From: Salipiger sp. IMCC34102
Lineage (GTDB): Bacteria; Pseudomonadota; Alphaproteobacteria; Rhodobacterales; Rhodobacteraceae
Assembly (NCBI RefSeq): GCF_004145405.1
Contig: NZ_SELQ01000005.1
Coordinates: 1-64,000, forward strand
DNA length: 64,000 bases
Reading direction: 5' to 3'
Position 1 is the first letter of the stretch. Each line of letters begins with the position of its first letter. Shown piece by piece: positions 35,058 to 44,100 of the stretch. Below the pieces are notes generated by a model that ran no database searches, was not told the origin of the DNA, and saw only the letters and a list, made by a program, of their open reading frames with translations. The position numbers and the translations under genes are program-made.

Positions 35058-36701
35058 TTGGCACGTTACATCTTCATCACCGGCGGCGTCGTGTCCTCAC
35101 TGGGCAAGGGCCTCGCTTCTGCCGCGCTGGGCGCCTTGCTGCAGGCCCGCGGCTACACGGTCCGGCTGCGCAAGCTCGATCCCTATCTGAACGTCGACCC
35201 CGGTACGATGTCCCCCTTCGAGCATGGCGAGGTCTTCGTCACCGACGACGGCGCGGAAACCGACCTCGACCTGGGCCACTACGAACGCTTCACCGGGGTC
35301 GCGGCCCGCAACAGCGATTCGGTCTCCTCCGGTCGGGTCTATTCCACCGTGTTGGAAAAGGAGCGTCGCGGCGACTACCTGGGCAAGACGATCCAGGTCG
35401 TTCCCCACGTCACCGACGAGATCAAGGAGTTCCTCAAGATCGGCGAGGACGAGGTGGATTTCATGCTCTGCGAGATCGGCGGCACCGTCGGCGACATCGA
35501 GGGCCTGCCCTTCTTCGAGGCGATCCGCCAATTTTCCCACGACAAGTCGCGCGACCAGTGCATCTTCATGCACCTCACGCTGCTGCCCTACCTCGCCGCC
35601 TCCGGCGAGCTGAAGACCAAGCCCACGCAGCACTCGGTCAAGGAATTGCAATCCATCGGCATTGCGCCCGACATCCTCGTCTGCCGTTCGGAACATCCGA
35701 TCCCCGACAAGGAGCGCGCCAAGATCGGCCTGTTCTGCAACGTCCGCAAGGAGGCCGTCGTCGCCGCCTACGACCTGGGATCGATCTACGAAGCACCCTT
35801 GGCCTACCACGAACAGGGCTTGGACCAGGCGGTGCTGGACGCTTTCGGGATTGCCCCCGCGCCCAAGCCGAACCTCGACGTCTGGCACGATGTGCAGGAC
35901 CGCATCCACAACCCCGAAGGCGAGGTCACCGTCGCCATCGTCGGCAAGTACGTCCAGCTCGAAGACGCCTACAAGTCCATCAAGGAGGCGCTGACCCACG
36001 GCGGCATGGCCAACCGCGTGAAGGTCCGCGTCGAATGGGTCGACGCCGAACTCTTCGACCGCGAGGATGCCGCCCCGCACCTCGAACGCTTCAATGCCAT
36101 CCTCGTCCCCGGCGGCTTCGGAGAGCGCGGGACGGAAGGCAAGATCAAGGCCGCCCAGTTCGCCCGCGAGAAGGGCGTGCCCTACCTCGGGATCTGCCTC
36201 GGCATGCAGATGGCGGTGATCGAGGCCGCCCGCAACGTCGCCGGGATCGAGGCCGCCGGATCGGAGGAATTCGATCACGAGGCGGGCGTGCGTCGGTTCG
36301 AACCGGTGGTCTATCACCTCAAGGAATGGGTGCAGGGCAACCACACCGTGGCCCGCCGCGCCGACGACGACAAGGGCGGCACCATGCGCCTGGGAGCCTA
36401 TGACGCCAACCTCGAGGACGGCAGCCGCGTGGCAAAGGTCTATGGCACGACCGCGATCGAGGAACGCCACCGCCACCGCTACGAAGTCGACACCAAGTAC
36501 CGCGCCCAGCTCGAAGAACACGGCCTGAGCTTCTCGGGCATGTCCCCCGACGGCAAGCTGCCCGAGATCGTCGAATGGGCCGATCACCCCTGGTTCATCG
36601 GCGTCCAGTTCCACCCCGAGCTGAAGTCCAAGCCCTTCGCCCCGCACCCGCTCTTCAAGGACTTCGTCCGCGCCGCCGTCGACAACTCGCGACTGGTCTG
36701 A
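35058..36701 (+). CDS. pyrG: CTP synthase, TTG start codon
   Basis: The 547-aa enzyme aminates UTP to CTP using glutamine. The conserved start [20 protein letters not shown] fixes the initiation codon as TTG at 35058. The synthetase domain (residues 1 to about 270) has [27 protein letters not shown] and [11 protein letters not shown]. The glutaminase domain has [14 protein letters not shown], the nucleophile in [14 protein letters not shown] (about 380) and His-Glu in [11 protein letters not shown]. The rare start may limit translation. It follows secG on the same strand. Confidence 0.97.
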   Translation: MARYIFITGGVVSSLGKGLASAALGALLQARGYTVRLRKLDPYLNVDPGTMSPFEHGEVFVTDDGAETDLDLGHYERFTGVAARNSDSVSSGRVYSTVLEKERRGDYLGKTIQVVPHVTDEIKEFLKIGEDEVDFMLCEIGGTVGDIEGLPFFEAIRQFSHDKSRDQCIFMHLTLLPYLAASGELKTKPTQHSVKELQSIGIAPDILVCRSEHPIPDKERAKIGLFCNVRKEAVVAAYDLGSIYEAPLAYHEQGLDQAVLDAFGIAPAPKPNLDVWHDVQDRIHNPEGEVTVAIVGKYVQLEDAYKSIKEALTHGGMANRVKVRVEWVDAELFDREDAAPHLERFNAILVPGGFGERGTEGKIKAAQFAREKGVPYLGICLGMQMAVIEAARNVAGIEAAGSEEFDHEAGVRRFEPVVYHLKEWVQGNHTVARRADDDKGGTMRLGAYDANLEDGSRVAKVYGTTAIEERHRHRYEVDTKYRAQLEEHGLSFSGMSPDGKLPEIVEWADHPWFIGVQFHPELKSKPFAPHPLFKDFVRAAVDNSRLV

Positions 36702-36752
36702 GGCTCGGCCAAGCTCCGCGGCCTTTCGGGCTGCGGGGTTGGCTATCGCGCC

Positions 36753-37676
36753 TCAGCGCGCCATCCAGACGTAGCCCGCGTAGATCACCAGCAGCAGCAC
36801 GCCGGTGGCGCGTCCGATCACCGGGCGGGTCAGCAGCAGGGCGGTCAGGCCCAGCGATGCCGCGATCAGCACCGGCAGATCGAAACTGACGAAGCGGTCC
36901 GACACCGGGATCGGCCGGATCAGCGCGGTCGCGCCCAGGATCCCCAGCAGGTTGAAGATGTTGGATCCCACGATGTTGCCGATGGCGATCTCGGACTGGC
37001 GCCGGAACGCGGCGATGACGGAGGTCGCAAGCTCCGGCAACGATGTGCCCACCGCGACGATGGTCAGCCCGATGAAGGCCTCCGACACGCCGAAATCCCG
37101 CGCGATGTTGACCGATCCGGTCACCAGGAAGCGCGCGCCGAAGATCAGCACGACAAGACCGCCGACGAGCCAGGCGGCGGACAGCGGGACGGAGGCCGGC
37201 GCGGAGGTCGGCTCCTCCGCCTCCACCGCGGCGCCGGGGCGCAGGTAGGCCCAGGCGAGGTAACCCGCCAGCGCCAGCACGAGAAGCGCCCCCGCGATCC
37301 GCCCGACCTCTCCGGTCAGGAAGATCGGCACCATCACCAGTGCTGCCAGCACCATGACGCCGGTGTCGCGCCGCAAGGTCGCGCCGGACACCACGATCGG
37401 CCAGACGAGGCTGGTCACGCCGGCGATCAGCAGGATGTTGGCGATGTTCGATCCCACCACGTTGCCCAGCGCGATGTCCGGCACCCCGTTCAGCGCCGCC
37501 TGCACCGACACCAGAAGCTCCGGTGTCGAGGTGCCGAAGCCGACGACGGTCAGGCCGATCAGCAAGGGCGAGATCGCCATGCGCCGGGCAATCCCGACGC
37601 TGCCGCGCACCAGGGCCTCACCCCCCAGGAACAGGCCGATCAGTCCGGCCACGACGTAGATGTAATCCAATTCCAA
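36753..37676 (-). CDS. Calcium/sodium antiporter of the CaCA family (YrbG-like)
   Basis: The 307-aa protein has ten hydrophobic helices in two homologous halves. The ion-binding α-repeats are visible as TVVGFGTSTPELLVSVQAAL with NVVGSNIANILLIAG, and IVAVGTSLPELATSVIAAFR with NIVGSNIFNLLGILG. It exchanges Na+ or H+ for Ca2+ across the inner membrane. The central acidic loop (EAEEPTSAPAS) joins the halves. It converges with pyrG. Confidence 0.93.
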   Translation of the reverse strand: MELDYIYVVAGLIGLFLGGEALVRGSVGIARRMAISPLLIGLTVVGFGTSTPELLVSVQAALNGVPDIALGNVVGSNIANILLIAGVTSLVWPIVVSGATLRRDTGVMVLAALVMVPIFLTGEVGRIAGALLVLALAGYLAWAYLRPGAAVEAEEPTSAPASVPLSAAWLVGGLVVLIFGARFLVTGSVNIARDFGVSEAFIGLTIVAVGTSLPELATSVIAAFRRQSEIAIGNIVGSNIFNLLGILGATALIRPIPVSDRFVSFDLPVLIAASLGLTALLLTRPVIGRATGVLLLVIYAGYVWMAR

Positions 37677-37844
37677 CTCCCAACGTGCAGACCGCCTGCC
37701 CCGTGGGCAAATGGGGGTGCCGCGGCCGTCTTCTAGCCCGGGGGGAGGAAAAGTTTTGCAAGACCGCGCCTTTGCGCAGGAGCGGTCCTGGATAGGCGGG
37801 CGGGGCGCCGCGGCCCGTCAGGGCCGGCAGCGCCCCCGCGACGG

Positions 37845-38609
37845 TCAGAAGCTGAAACGCCGCGTCACCACCAGGCTCAGGGTGGTGCCGATGTCGTCGC
37901 CTTGCTGCACGATCGGGCTGTCGCCCGCGTCGTTCACGTATTCCTCGACCATGACGGTCCCCTTCACGCCCCAGTCGTCGTTGAAGGCATAGGCGGCGGA
38001 GGCCTCGATCCCGCGCGACAGAAGCCCCCCGTCCGGGTCGTAGGCCACCAGCGTGCCGCCCGCCGCGCGGTTGGCCGCGGCTTCCGAGGCGCTTATGCCG
38101 AAATACTGGTCGGCATAGTCGTCGCTGCCGAAGAACAGGCGCGGTCCGACCCGCAGGGTGATCTGGTCGGTCGGCCGCGCGATCACGTCGCCGCCCAGTT
38201 CCGCCACCAGCGCCTCGTGGCCCACCACGCCGTAGCGCACCGCGGCGAAGACCTCGGCCGACGGCAGCGCGTAGCTGATCTTGCCGCCCAGTTCCAGCGT
38301 GGCGTCGATGTCATCGAGCCCCGCCAGTTCCGCGTAATCCGACGAATTGCGCTCCGCGATGTAGCGCAGCGACCCGCCGAAGCCGAAGCCCACGGGCGTG
38401 CCGCCGACGCTGCCCCCGGTGCGGAGCGGTCCGAAGTTCAGCTCCTGCACCTCGAAGCTGCCGGTCACGCCGGTTTCGCTTTCGTCGCTGCCGAAGTAGG
38501 CCGGCGCGCTTTGCGGGCCGAGGCCCACGACGACGGTGTTCTGGGCCTGTGCGGCTCCGGCGAGGACCGCCAGCGCGGCTGCGGTGAGGGAGCGGGTCAG
38601 GATGGACAT
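37845..38609 (-). CDS. MipA/OmpV-family outer-membrane protein
   Basis: The 254-aa protein starts at ATG 38609 with a signal peptide (LTRSLTAAALAVLAGAAQAQ); an upstream in-frame ATG at 38627 is possible. The β-strand pattern and blocks LGPQSAPAYFGSDESE, GPRLFFGSDDYADQYFGISA and the terminal VVTRRFSF with a final Phe fit OmpV/MipA. These proteins sit in the outer membrane; MipA links murein synthase and hydrolase in E. coli, while OmpV is a porin-like protein. The role here is undetermined. Confidence 0.85.
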   Translation of the reverse strand: MSILTRSLTAAALAVLAGAAQAQNTVVVGLGPQSAPAYFGSDESETGVTGSFEVQELNFGPLRTGGSVGGTPVGFGFGGSLRYIAERNSSDYAELAGLDDIDATLELGGKISYALPSAEVFAAVRYGVVGHEALVAELGGDVIARPTDQITLRVGPRLFFGSDDYADQYFGISASEAAANRAAGGTLVAYDPDGGLLSRGIEASAAYAFNDDWGVKGTVMVEEYVNDAGDSPIVQQGDDIGTTLSLVVTRRFSF

Positions 38610-38703
38610 GGGAGGGGGCTTTCGCATGTGGGATGGAGTTGCCCCGTATCCTAGCACCCGCCCTTGCCCTTGCAAGCGCGATCCCCCCGCAGTACCCGGG
38701 CGC

Positions 38704-39486
38704 ATGCTCAGCTACCAGCACGGCTACCACGCCGGAAACATGGCCGATGTCCACAAGCACGCGCTGCTCGCGTGGATGCTGGACTACATGACGCGCAAGC
38801 CCAAGCCGCTTTCCTACATCGAGACGCACGCCGGACGCGCGCTCTACGACCTGGCGGGGCCCGAGGCGCGCAAAACCGGCGAGGCGGACCGCGGCATCAC
38901 CCTCGCGCGCGACTGGTTCGACACGGACCACGCTTACGCACGCGCTCTGGCGGCGACCCGAGAGGCGCATGGCGCCCAGGCCTATCCCGGCAGCCCGCTG
39001 ATCGCGCAGCAGACCCTGCGGTTCGAGGACACTATCACCCTGGCCGAACTGCACCCCGCGGAAGCCGAGGCCCTGCGCGCGGCGCTCCCAAGCGTCACCG
39101 TCGCCCAGACCGACGGGATCGCGGCCGCCTTGTCACGCTGCCCGCCCGATCCGCGCCGCGGCCTGCTGCTGTGCGACCCCTCGTGGGAGGTGAAGTCCGA
39201 CTACGAGACCGTGCCGGAGTTCCTGGTCAAGCTGCACCGCAAGTGGCCCGTGGGCGTGCTCGCCCTGTGGTATCCGATCCTGGCGGAGGCGCCGCACCGC
39301 CCGATGCTGCGCGCCCTGCACCGCCGGTTCCCCGACGCCGTCAGCCACACCGTCGCTTTCCCGCCCGCGCGGCCCGGCCACGGGATGACGGGATCGGGCC
39401 TCTTCGTGGTGAACCCGCCCTACGGCTTCGAAGACCAGGCCAACTGGCTGTCGGACCGCTTCGCCACCCTGTGCGCGCAACCGTGA
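38704..39486 (+). CDS. rlmJ: 23S rRNA (adenine2030-N6)-methyltransferase
   Basis: The 260-aa enzyme methylates A2030 of 23S rRNA. The start at ATG 38704 gives the family N-terminus (MLSYQHGYHAGNMADVHKHA). Other signatures are YIETHAGRALYDL, ADTA-equivalent positions around PSVTVAQTDG, LLCDPSWEVKSDY and the end MTGSGLFVVNPPYGFEDQ. The catalytic Asp is in CDPSWE (DPPYE in E. coli RlmJ). The gene is 94 bases from the divergent OmpV gene. Confidence 0.92.
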   Translation: MLSYQHGYHAGNMADVHKHALLAWMLDYMTRKPKPLSYIETHAGRALYDLAGPEARKTGEADRGITLARDWFDTDHAYARALAATREAHGAQAYPGSPLIAQQTLRFEDTITLAELHPAEAEALRAALPSVTVAQTDGIAAALSRCPPDPRRGLLLCDPSWEVKSDYETVPEFLVKLHRKWPVGVLALWYPILAEAPHRPMLRALHRRFPDAVSHTVAFPPARPGHGMTGSGLFVVNPPYGFEDQANWLSDRFATLCAQP

Positions 39487-39522
39487 CTTTCCGGCGGGGC
39501 CCGGGCGGGCTATATCAACGCC

Positions 39523-39957
39523 ATGTTTGCTGATCTTCTTGCCCGCCTCACCGCCTCGGACCCCGCTCCGGCCCCCGATACCGACGCCCGCCTGGCTTTG
39601 GGCGCGTTGCTGGTGCGCCTCGCCCGCGCCGACGGCGATTATTCCCAGGTGGAACGCGACCGGATCGAGGCGATCCTGATGCGCCGCTACGGGCTGCCCG
39701 ATGCCAGCGCCCTGCGCGCCGATTGCGAGCAGCTGGAGGCCGAGGCCCCCGACACCGTGCGCTTCACCCGCGCGATCAAGGACGCCGTGGCCTACGAGGA
39801 TCGCCTCGCCGTGATCGAATCGATGTGGCAGATCGTGCTGGCCGACGGCCACCGCGACGACGAGGAAAACAGCCTGATGCGGATGACCGCCCCCATGCTC
39901 GGGGTCGAGGACCGCGACAGCAACCTCGCGCGCCTGCGGGTCGAAGCCGCGAAGTAG
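39523..39957 (+). CDS. TerB-family protein
   Basis: The 144-aa all-helical protein has the TerB pattern: LGALLVRLARADGDYSQVER with acidic metal-binding residues, IEAILMRRYGLP, and the second half SMWQIVLADGHRDDEENSLM followed by RMTAPMLGVEDRD. TerB domains are linked to tellurite resistance and membrane-stress complexes, but stand-alone copies are common and unassigned. It follows rlmJ by 36 bases on the same strand. A second TerB domain is encoded at 48305. Confidence 0.88.
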   Translation: MFADLLARLTASDPAPAPDTDARLALGALLVRLARADGDYSQVERDRIEAILMRRYGLPDASALRADCEQLEAEAPDTVRFTRAIKDAVAYEDRLAVIESMWQIVLADGHRDDEENSLMRMTAPMLGVEDRDSNLARLRVEAAK

Positions 39958-40101
39958 CGACTGGTCCGCCCGGCTAGGGCGCCGGGCAGATCCACCGGCA
40001 GATCCAGGCGATACGATGACCGGACCTTCGCCCCACCGACGTTCCGACAAGGCCGCCGGGACCGCTGATCGGGCCGTTGCCCGGTTCGACGGCCAGGCGC
40101 G

Positions 40102-40710
40102 TCACCGGTCCCGGCGCACGCCGGCAAGCCGGGGTGACACCGCAGGCCTGCGTCCGCCGGCCAGGACCGGCTCCGACCGGGCCGCAGAAGGTGCCGTCTT
40201 GCGGCGACGTTCGACCGGGCGCCCCTTGGGCCGGGACCAGAGGCCGCCCAGCGCCCCCCGGCCGAGGGCTGCCAGCAACCATCCCAAGACCGCCCCGAGC
40301 GCGGCCGAGGCCATCCCGGCGAACGAAAGCGGCATCGCCGGTTCGAAATCGGCCCAGGTCCCCGCCAGCGTCGCGGGATCGCTGACGCGTTGCACCATCA
40401 TGATGCGCGCCACGGGGCTCGCCGCGCGCAGATGGGCCAGGTTGTCCGACAGCACCGCGTGGCGCCGGAAGGTGGCGCGCATGTCGGCCTGGCGGTTGTC
40501 CAGGAAAGGCGTGCCGGTCATCTGCTCCAGCGCCTGGCTCCGCGTAAGCCCCGCGCGCATGGCCGAGCTCTCGAAATCGGCGACAACGGCGCTCAACGCG
40601 TCGACCTGGCCACCCAGGCGTTGCAGGTACTGCTGCGTGAAGGCGGGATATTGCGAGCAAAACGCCGCTCCACCCAGCATGAAAGCAAGGGTCAAAGCGC
40701 GCGCGATCAC
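40102..40710 (-). CDS. DUF2937-family membrane protein
   Basis: The 202-aa protein has a signal-like N-terminus (MIARALTLAFMLGGAAFCSQ), a helical region (QQYLQRLGGQVDALSAVVAD; LRAASPVARIMMVQR), a single later membrane helix (GMASAALGAVLGWLLAALGR) and a basic tail. YPAFTQQYLQRLGG and SQALEQMTGTPFLDNRQADM are typical of DUF2937. The function is unknown. The tail beyond the helix (SRPKGRPVERRRKTAPSAAR) would be cytoplasmic. Confidence 0.8.
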   Translation of the reverse strand: MIARALTLAFMLGGAAFCSQYPAFTQQYLQRLGGQVDALSAVVADFESSAMRAGLTRSQALEQMTGTPFLDNRQADMRATFRRHAVLSDNLAHLRAASPVARIMMVQRVSDPATLAGTWADFEPAMPLSFAGMASAALGAVLGWLLAALGRGALGGLWSRPKGRPVERRRKTAPSAARSEPVLAGGRRPAVSPRLAGVRRDR

Positions 40711-40855
40711 GGGCGGGCCTTTCGCATCTTTGTCATCTGCTGCCTCATCTTTTGAGGAGCAGTCTAGCGCATGATGGGCTTGCTGTCAGCCGCGAGACGC
40801 GACACGGGTATAAGGCCCCGCGCCGGATCGTGGCCGATGCGGCACGAAGGGGGGG

Positions 40856-42193
40856 TCAGACGGTCTCGTAGATCGCGGCGATGCGCGAGATCGCCTCGTC
40901 GGGGGTGATTTCCTCGCTTTCGCCGGTGCGGCGCGACGTAAGTTCCACAACGCCGTTCTTCAGACCCCGCGGGCCCACCGTGATGCGCCACGGCAGGCCG
41001 ATCAGGTCCATCGTGCCGAACTTGGCACCCGCGCGTTCGTCCCGGTCGTCGTAAAGCGGGTCGAGACCCCGCGCGCGCAGCCGGGCGTAAAGGTCCTCGC
41101 AGGCCGCGTCGCAGGCCTCGTCGCCCGCGCGCATGTTCAGGATACCCACGTGGAACGGGGTGACGCCCTCGGGCCAGATGATGCCCTTGTCGTCGTGGCT
41201 GGCTTCGATGATGGCACCCAGCAGGCGGGAAACGCCGATCCCGTGGGAGCCCATGTGCACGGGGACCGAGCCGCCGTCCTTCGTCTGGACGGTAGCGCCC
41301 ATCGCGTCCGAATACTTCGTCCCGAAGTAGAAGATCTGGCCCACTTCGATACCGCGTGCGGTGCGGCGGCGCTCTTCGGGGACCTCGTTGAACAGGGCCT
41401 CGTCGTGGGTTTCGTCGGTGCGGGCGTAGCGCGAGGTGAACTCGTCCATCACCGCCTGGCAGGCGGCGCGGTCGTCGAAGTCGATCTCGCGGTCTCCGAA
41501 GGTCAGATCGGTGATCTCGCTGTCGTAGAAGACTTCCGATTCGCCCGTCTCGGCGAGGACGAGGAATTCGTGGGTGTCGTCGCCGCCGATGGGCCCCGAA
41601 TCGGCGCGCATCGGGATCGCCTGGAGGCCCATGCGCTCGTAAGTGCGCAGGTAGGTCACGAGGTGGCGGTTGTAGGCGTGCAACGCGTCCTCTTTCGTCA
41701 AGTCGAAGTTGTAGCCGTCCTTCATCAGGAACTCGCGCCCGCGCATGACGCCGAAGCGGGGGCGGACCTCGTCGCGGAACTTCCACTGGATCTGGTAGAG
41801 CGTCAGCGGCAGGTCCTTGTAGCTGGTCACGTGGGCGCGGAAGATGTCGGTGACCAATTCCTCGGCCGTGGGCGTGAAGAGCATGTCGCGCCCGCCGCGA
41901 TCGGTCACGCGCAGCATCTCGTCGCCGTAGGCGTCGTAGCGGCCGCTTTCGCGCCACAGGTCGGCCGATTGCATGGTGGGCATCAGCATGGCGAGGTGAC
42001 CGGCGCGGGCCTGTTCCTCGTGCACGATCTGCTGGATGCGTTGCAGCACCTTCAGGCCCATGGGCAGCCAGGAATAGATCCCGGCGCTCGCCTGCTTGAT
42101 AAGGCCCGCCTGCAGCATCAGCCGGTGGCTGACGATCTGCGCCTCGCGCGGCGTGTCCTTGAGGACGGGCAAGAAGTAGCGGGACATGCGCAT
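40856..42193 (-). CDS. proS: Prolyl-tRNA synthetase, short (alphaproteobacterial) type
   Basis: The 445-aa class II enzyme charges tRNA-Pro. ATG 42193 ([20 protein letters not shown]) is chosen over long upstream extensions. Class II motifs are visible: [20 protein letters not shown], motif 2 [20 protein letters not shown], and motif 3 [20 protein letters not shown]. The length is that of forms lacking the editing (INS) domain. The anticodon-binding domain covers the last 100 residues ([20 protein letters not shown]). Confidence 0.96.
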   Translation of the reverse strand: MRMSRYFLPVLKDTPREAQIVSHRLMLQAGLIKQASAGIYSWLPMGLKVLQRIQQIVHEEQARAGHLAMLMPTMQSADLWRESGRYDAYGDEMLRVTDRGGRDMLFTPTAEELVTDIFRAHVTSYKDLPLTLYQIQWKFRDEVRPRFGVMRGREFLMKDGYNFDLTKEDALHAYNRHLVTYLRTYERMGLQAIPMRADSGPIGGDDTHEFLVLAETGESEVFYDSEITDLTFGDREIDFDDRAACQAVMDEFTSRYARTDETHDEALFNEVPEERRRTARGIEVGQIFYFGTKYSDAMGATVQTKDGGSVPVHMGSHGIGVSRLLGAIIEASHDDKGIIWPEGVTPFHVGILNMRAGDEACDAACEDLYARLRARGLDPLYDDRDERAGAKFGTMDLIGLPWRITVGPRGLKNGVVELTSRRTGESEEITPDEAISRIAAIYETV

Positions 42194-42371
42194 GGGCGGG
42201 ACTCCTGGGGTGTCGGCTGGGGGCAATGTGTAGGGGGCACACCGCGGGGCGGCAAGACCCAGCGCGCGGCCCGGCCCCCCGGAGCATTTGCCCTTTCGCC
42301 GGGCCCTTGTCGCTTGCGCCACGGTGCGGGGTCGTCCATTTAGAGGGCGTGGCAAGAAGGAACCCCGCGCG

Positions 42372-43430
42372 ATGGCCCTGACACATCGGCAACAGGCGAT
42401 TTCCTGGGGGATCGCGATCGCGGTGTTCCTGCTTTTGCTCTACGCCTTGGGCAACGTCATCATGCCCTTCCTGCTGGGCGGCGCGATCGCCTATATCCTC
42501 GATCCCGTGGCCGACCGGCTGCAACGGCTCGGGCTGAGCCGGGTGCTCTCCGTCGCGGTGATCTCCGTCGTGGCGGTGATGCTCTTCGTGCTGGCGGTGC
42601 TGCTGGTCATCCCGACGCTGATCCGCCAGACCACCGAGCTGATCCAGGTGGCGCCGGATTTGCTGGACAACCTGCGCGACGCGCTGGCCGCGCGCTTTCC
42701 CGACCTGCTGGTCGAAGGCAGCACCGTGCGCACGCAACTCGACAACATCGGGGAGATGATCCAGTCCCGCGGCGGCCAGTTGATGGAAACGGTGCTGTCC
42801 TCGGCCATGGGGCTGGTGAACGTGGTGGTGCTTCTGGTCGTGGTGCCGGTGGTCGCGATCTATCTGCTGATCGACTGGGACCGGATGGTGGCGCGCATCG
42901 ACGAGCTCTTGCCGCGCGAGCACGTGGGCACCATCCGCAGGCTCGCATCCGAGATCGACACCACGCTGGCCAGCTTCATCCGCGGCCAGGGCCTCGTCTG
43001 CCTGATCCTGGGGGCCTATTACGCGGTGGCCCTGGCGGGGGTCGGGCTGAACTTCGGTCTGGTGGTGGGGGCCATCGCAGGCGCCTTGACCTTCATTCCC
43101 TACGTCGGGGCGGTGGTGGGCGGTGGCTTGGCGATGGGCCTGGCGCTTTTCCAGTTCTGGGGCGAATGGTGGTGGATCCTCGCGGTCTACGCGATCTTCC
43201 AGTCGGGGCAGTTCGTGGAAGGCAACATCCTGACGCCGAAACTCGTCGGCTCCTCGGTCGGCCTGCACCCGGTCTGGCTGTTGTTCGCGCTGTCGGTCTT
43301 CGGATCGCTCTTCGGCTTCGTGGGGCTGCTGGTGGCGGTTCCCGTGGCGGCCGTGATCGGTGTGCTGACCCGCTTCGGGGTGGACCAGTACCGCCACAGC
43401 GCCCTCTACCTCGGCACCGGGGAGAGGTGA
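42372..43430 (+). CDS. AI-2E family (PerM-like) transporter
   Basis: The 352-aa membrane protein starts at ATG 42372 ([20 protein letters not shown]). It has about seven or eight hydrophobic helices and the family blocks [60 protein letters not shown] and [20 protein letters not shown]. Family members include the TqsA AI-2 exporter and Na+/H+ antiporters; the substrate is unknown. It ends 4 bases before hdaA, as in many alphaproteobacteria, so the genes are probably co-transcribed. Confidence 0.9.
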   Translation: MALTHRQQAISWGIAIAVFLLLLYALGNVIMPFLLGGAIAYILDPVADRLQRLGLSRVLSVAVISVVAVMLFVLAVLLVIPTLIRQTTELIQVAPDLLDNLRDALAARFPDLLVEGSTVRTQLDNIGEMIQSRGGQLMETVLSSAMGLVNVVVLLVVVPVVAIYLLIDWDRMVARIDELLPREHVGTIRRLASEIDTTLASFIRGQGLVCLILGAYYAVALAGVGLNFGLVVGAIAGALTFIPYVGAVVGGGLAMGLALFQFWGEWWWILAVYAIFQSGQFVEGNILTPKLVGSSVGLHPVWLLFALSVFGSLFGFVGLLVAVPVAAVIGVLTRFGVDQYRHSALYLGTGER

Positions 43431-43434
43431 TCCC

Positions 43435-44100
43435 GTGGCCCGGCAGCTGACATTCGACTGGCCGGTGGGGGTGTCGCTCGAGGCGTCGGACTTCTTCGTC
43501 TCGGAAGCCAACCAGGCGGCGTTCCGCATGGTCGGCGATCCCGCGCGCTGGCCGCAGGGCAAGCTGCTGCTGACCGGGCCCGAGGGGTCTGGCAAGAGCC
43601 ACCTCGCCCGGGTCTTCGCGGGCGCCCGCCGCGCGCCGATCGTGGGGCTGTCCGGATTAGGCGCTCGGCCATCGGAAACGGCGCTCGTGGTCGAGGACGT
43701 GGACCGCATGACCCCCGCCCAGGAAGAGCCGCTCTTTCATCTGCACAACCACATGATCGCCCTGGGCCTGCCCTTGCTCATGACGGCCCGGACGCGCCCG
43801 GTCACTTGGGGCATGCGGCTGCCCGACCTCGCCAGCCGGATGCAGGCCACGGTGCCGGTGCAGATCGCCCCGCCCGACGATGCGCTGCTGGAAGCGGTGT
43901 TGATGAAGCTCTTCGCCGACCGCCAGGTCCGGCCGCCGGCCGCCCTGCCCCGCTACCTGGCCACGCGGATCGACCGGTCCTACAGCGCCGCGCAAGGAAT
44001 CGTCGAGGCACTGGACCGCCGCGCCCTGCTCACCGGAAAATCCGTCAGCCTCCGCATGGCCGCCGACATCCTGCAAGAGGATTCCTTCGATGACCGATAA
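43435..44100 (+). CDS. hdaA: HdaA, regulatory inactivator of DnaA (GTG start)
   Basis: The 221-aa protein starts with GTG at 43435. The N-terminal MARQLTFDWP is a sliding-clamp-binding motif of the Hda type. The AAA+ fold follows, with Walker A in LLTGPEGSGKSHLARVFAG and Walker B in ALVVEDVDRMT, then RLPDLASRMQATVPVQI. Clamp-loaded Hda stimulates ATP hydrolysis by DnaA and prevents over-initiation. The context AI-2E permease-hdaA-ppk1-ppx is conserved in alphaproteobacteria. Its 3' end overlaps ppk1 by 11 bases. Confidence 0.9.
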   Translation: MARQLTFDWPVGVSLEASDFFVSEANQAAFRMVGDPARWPQGKLLLTGPEGSGKSHLARVFAGARRAPIVGLSGLGARPSETALVVEDVDRMTPAQEEPLFHLHNHMIALGLPLLMTARTRPVTWGMRLPDLASRMQATVPVQIAPPDDALLEAVLMKLFADRQVRPPAALPRYLATRIDRSYSAAQGIVEALDRRALLTGKSVSLRMAADILQEDSFDDR

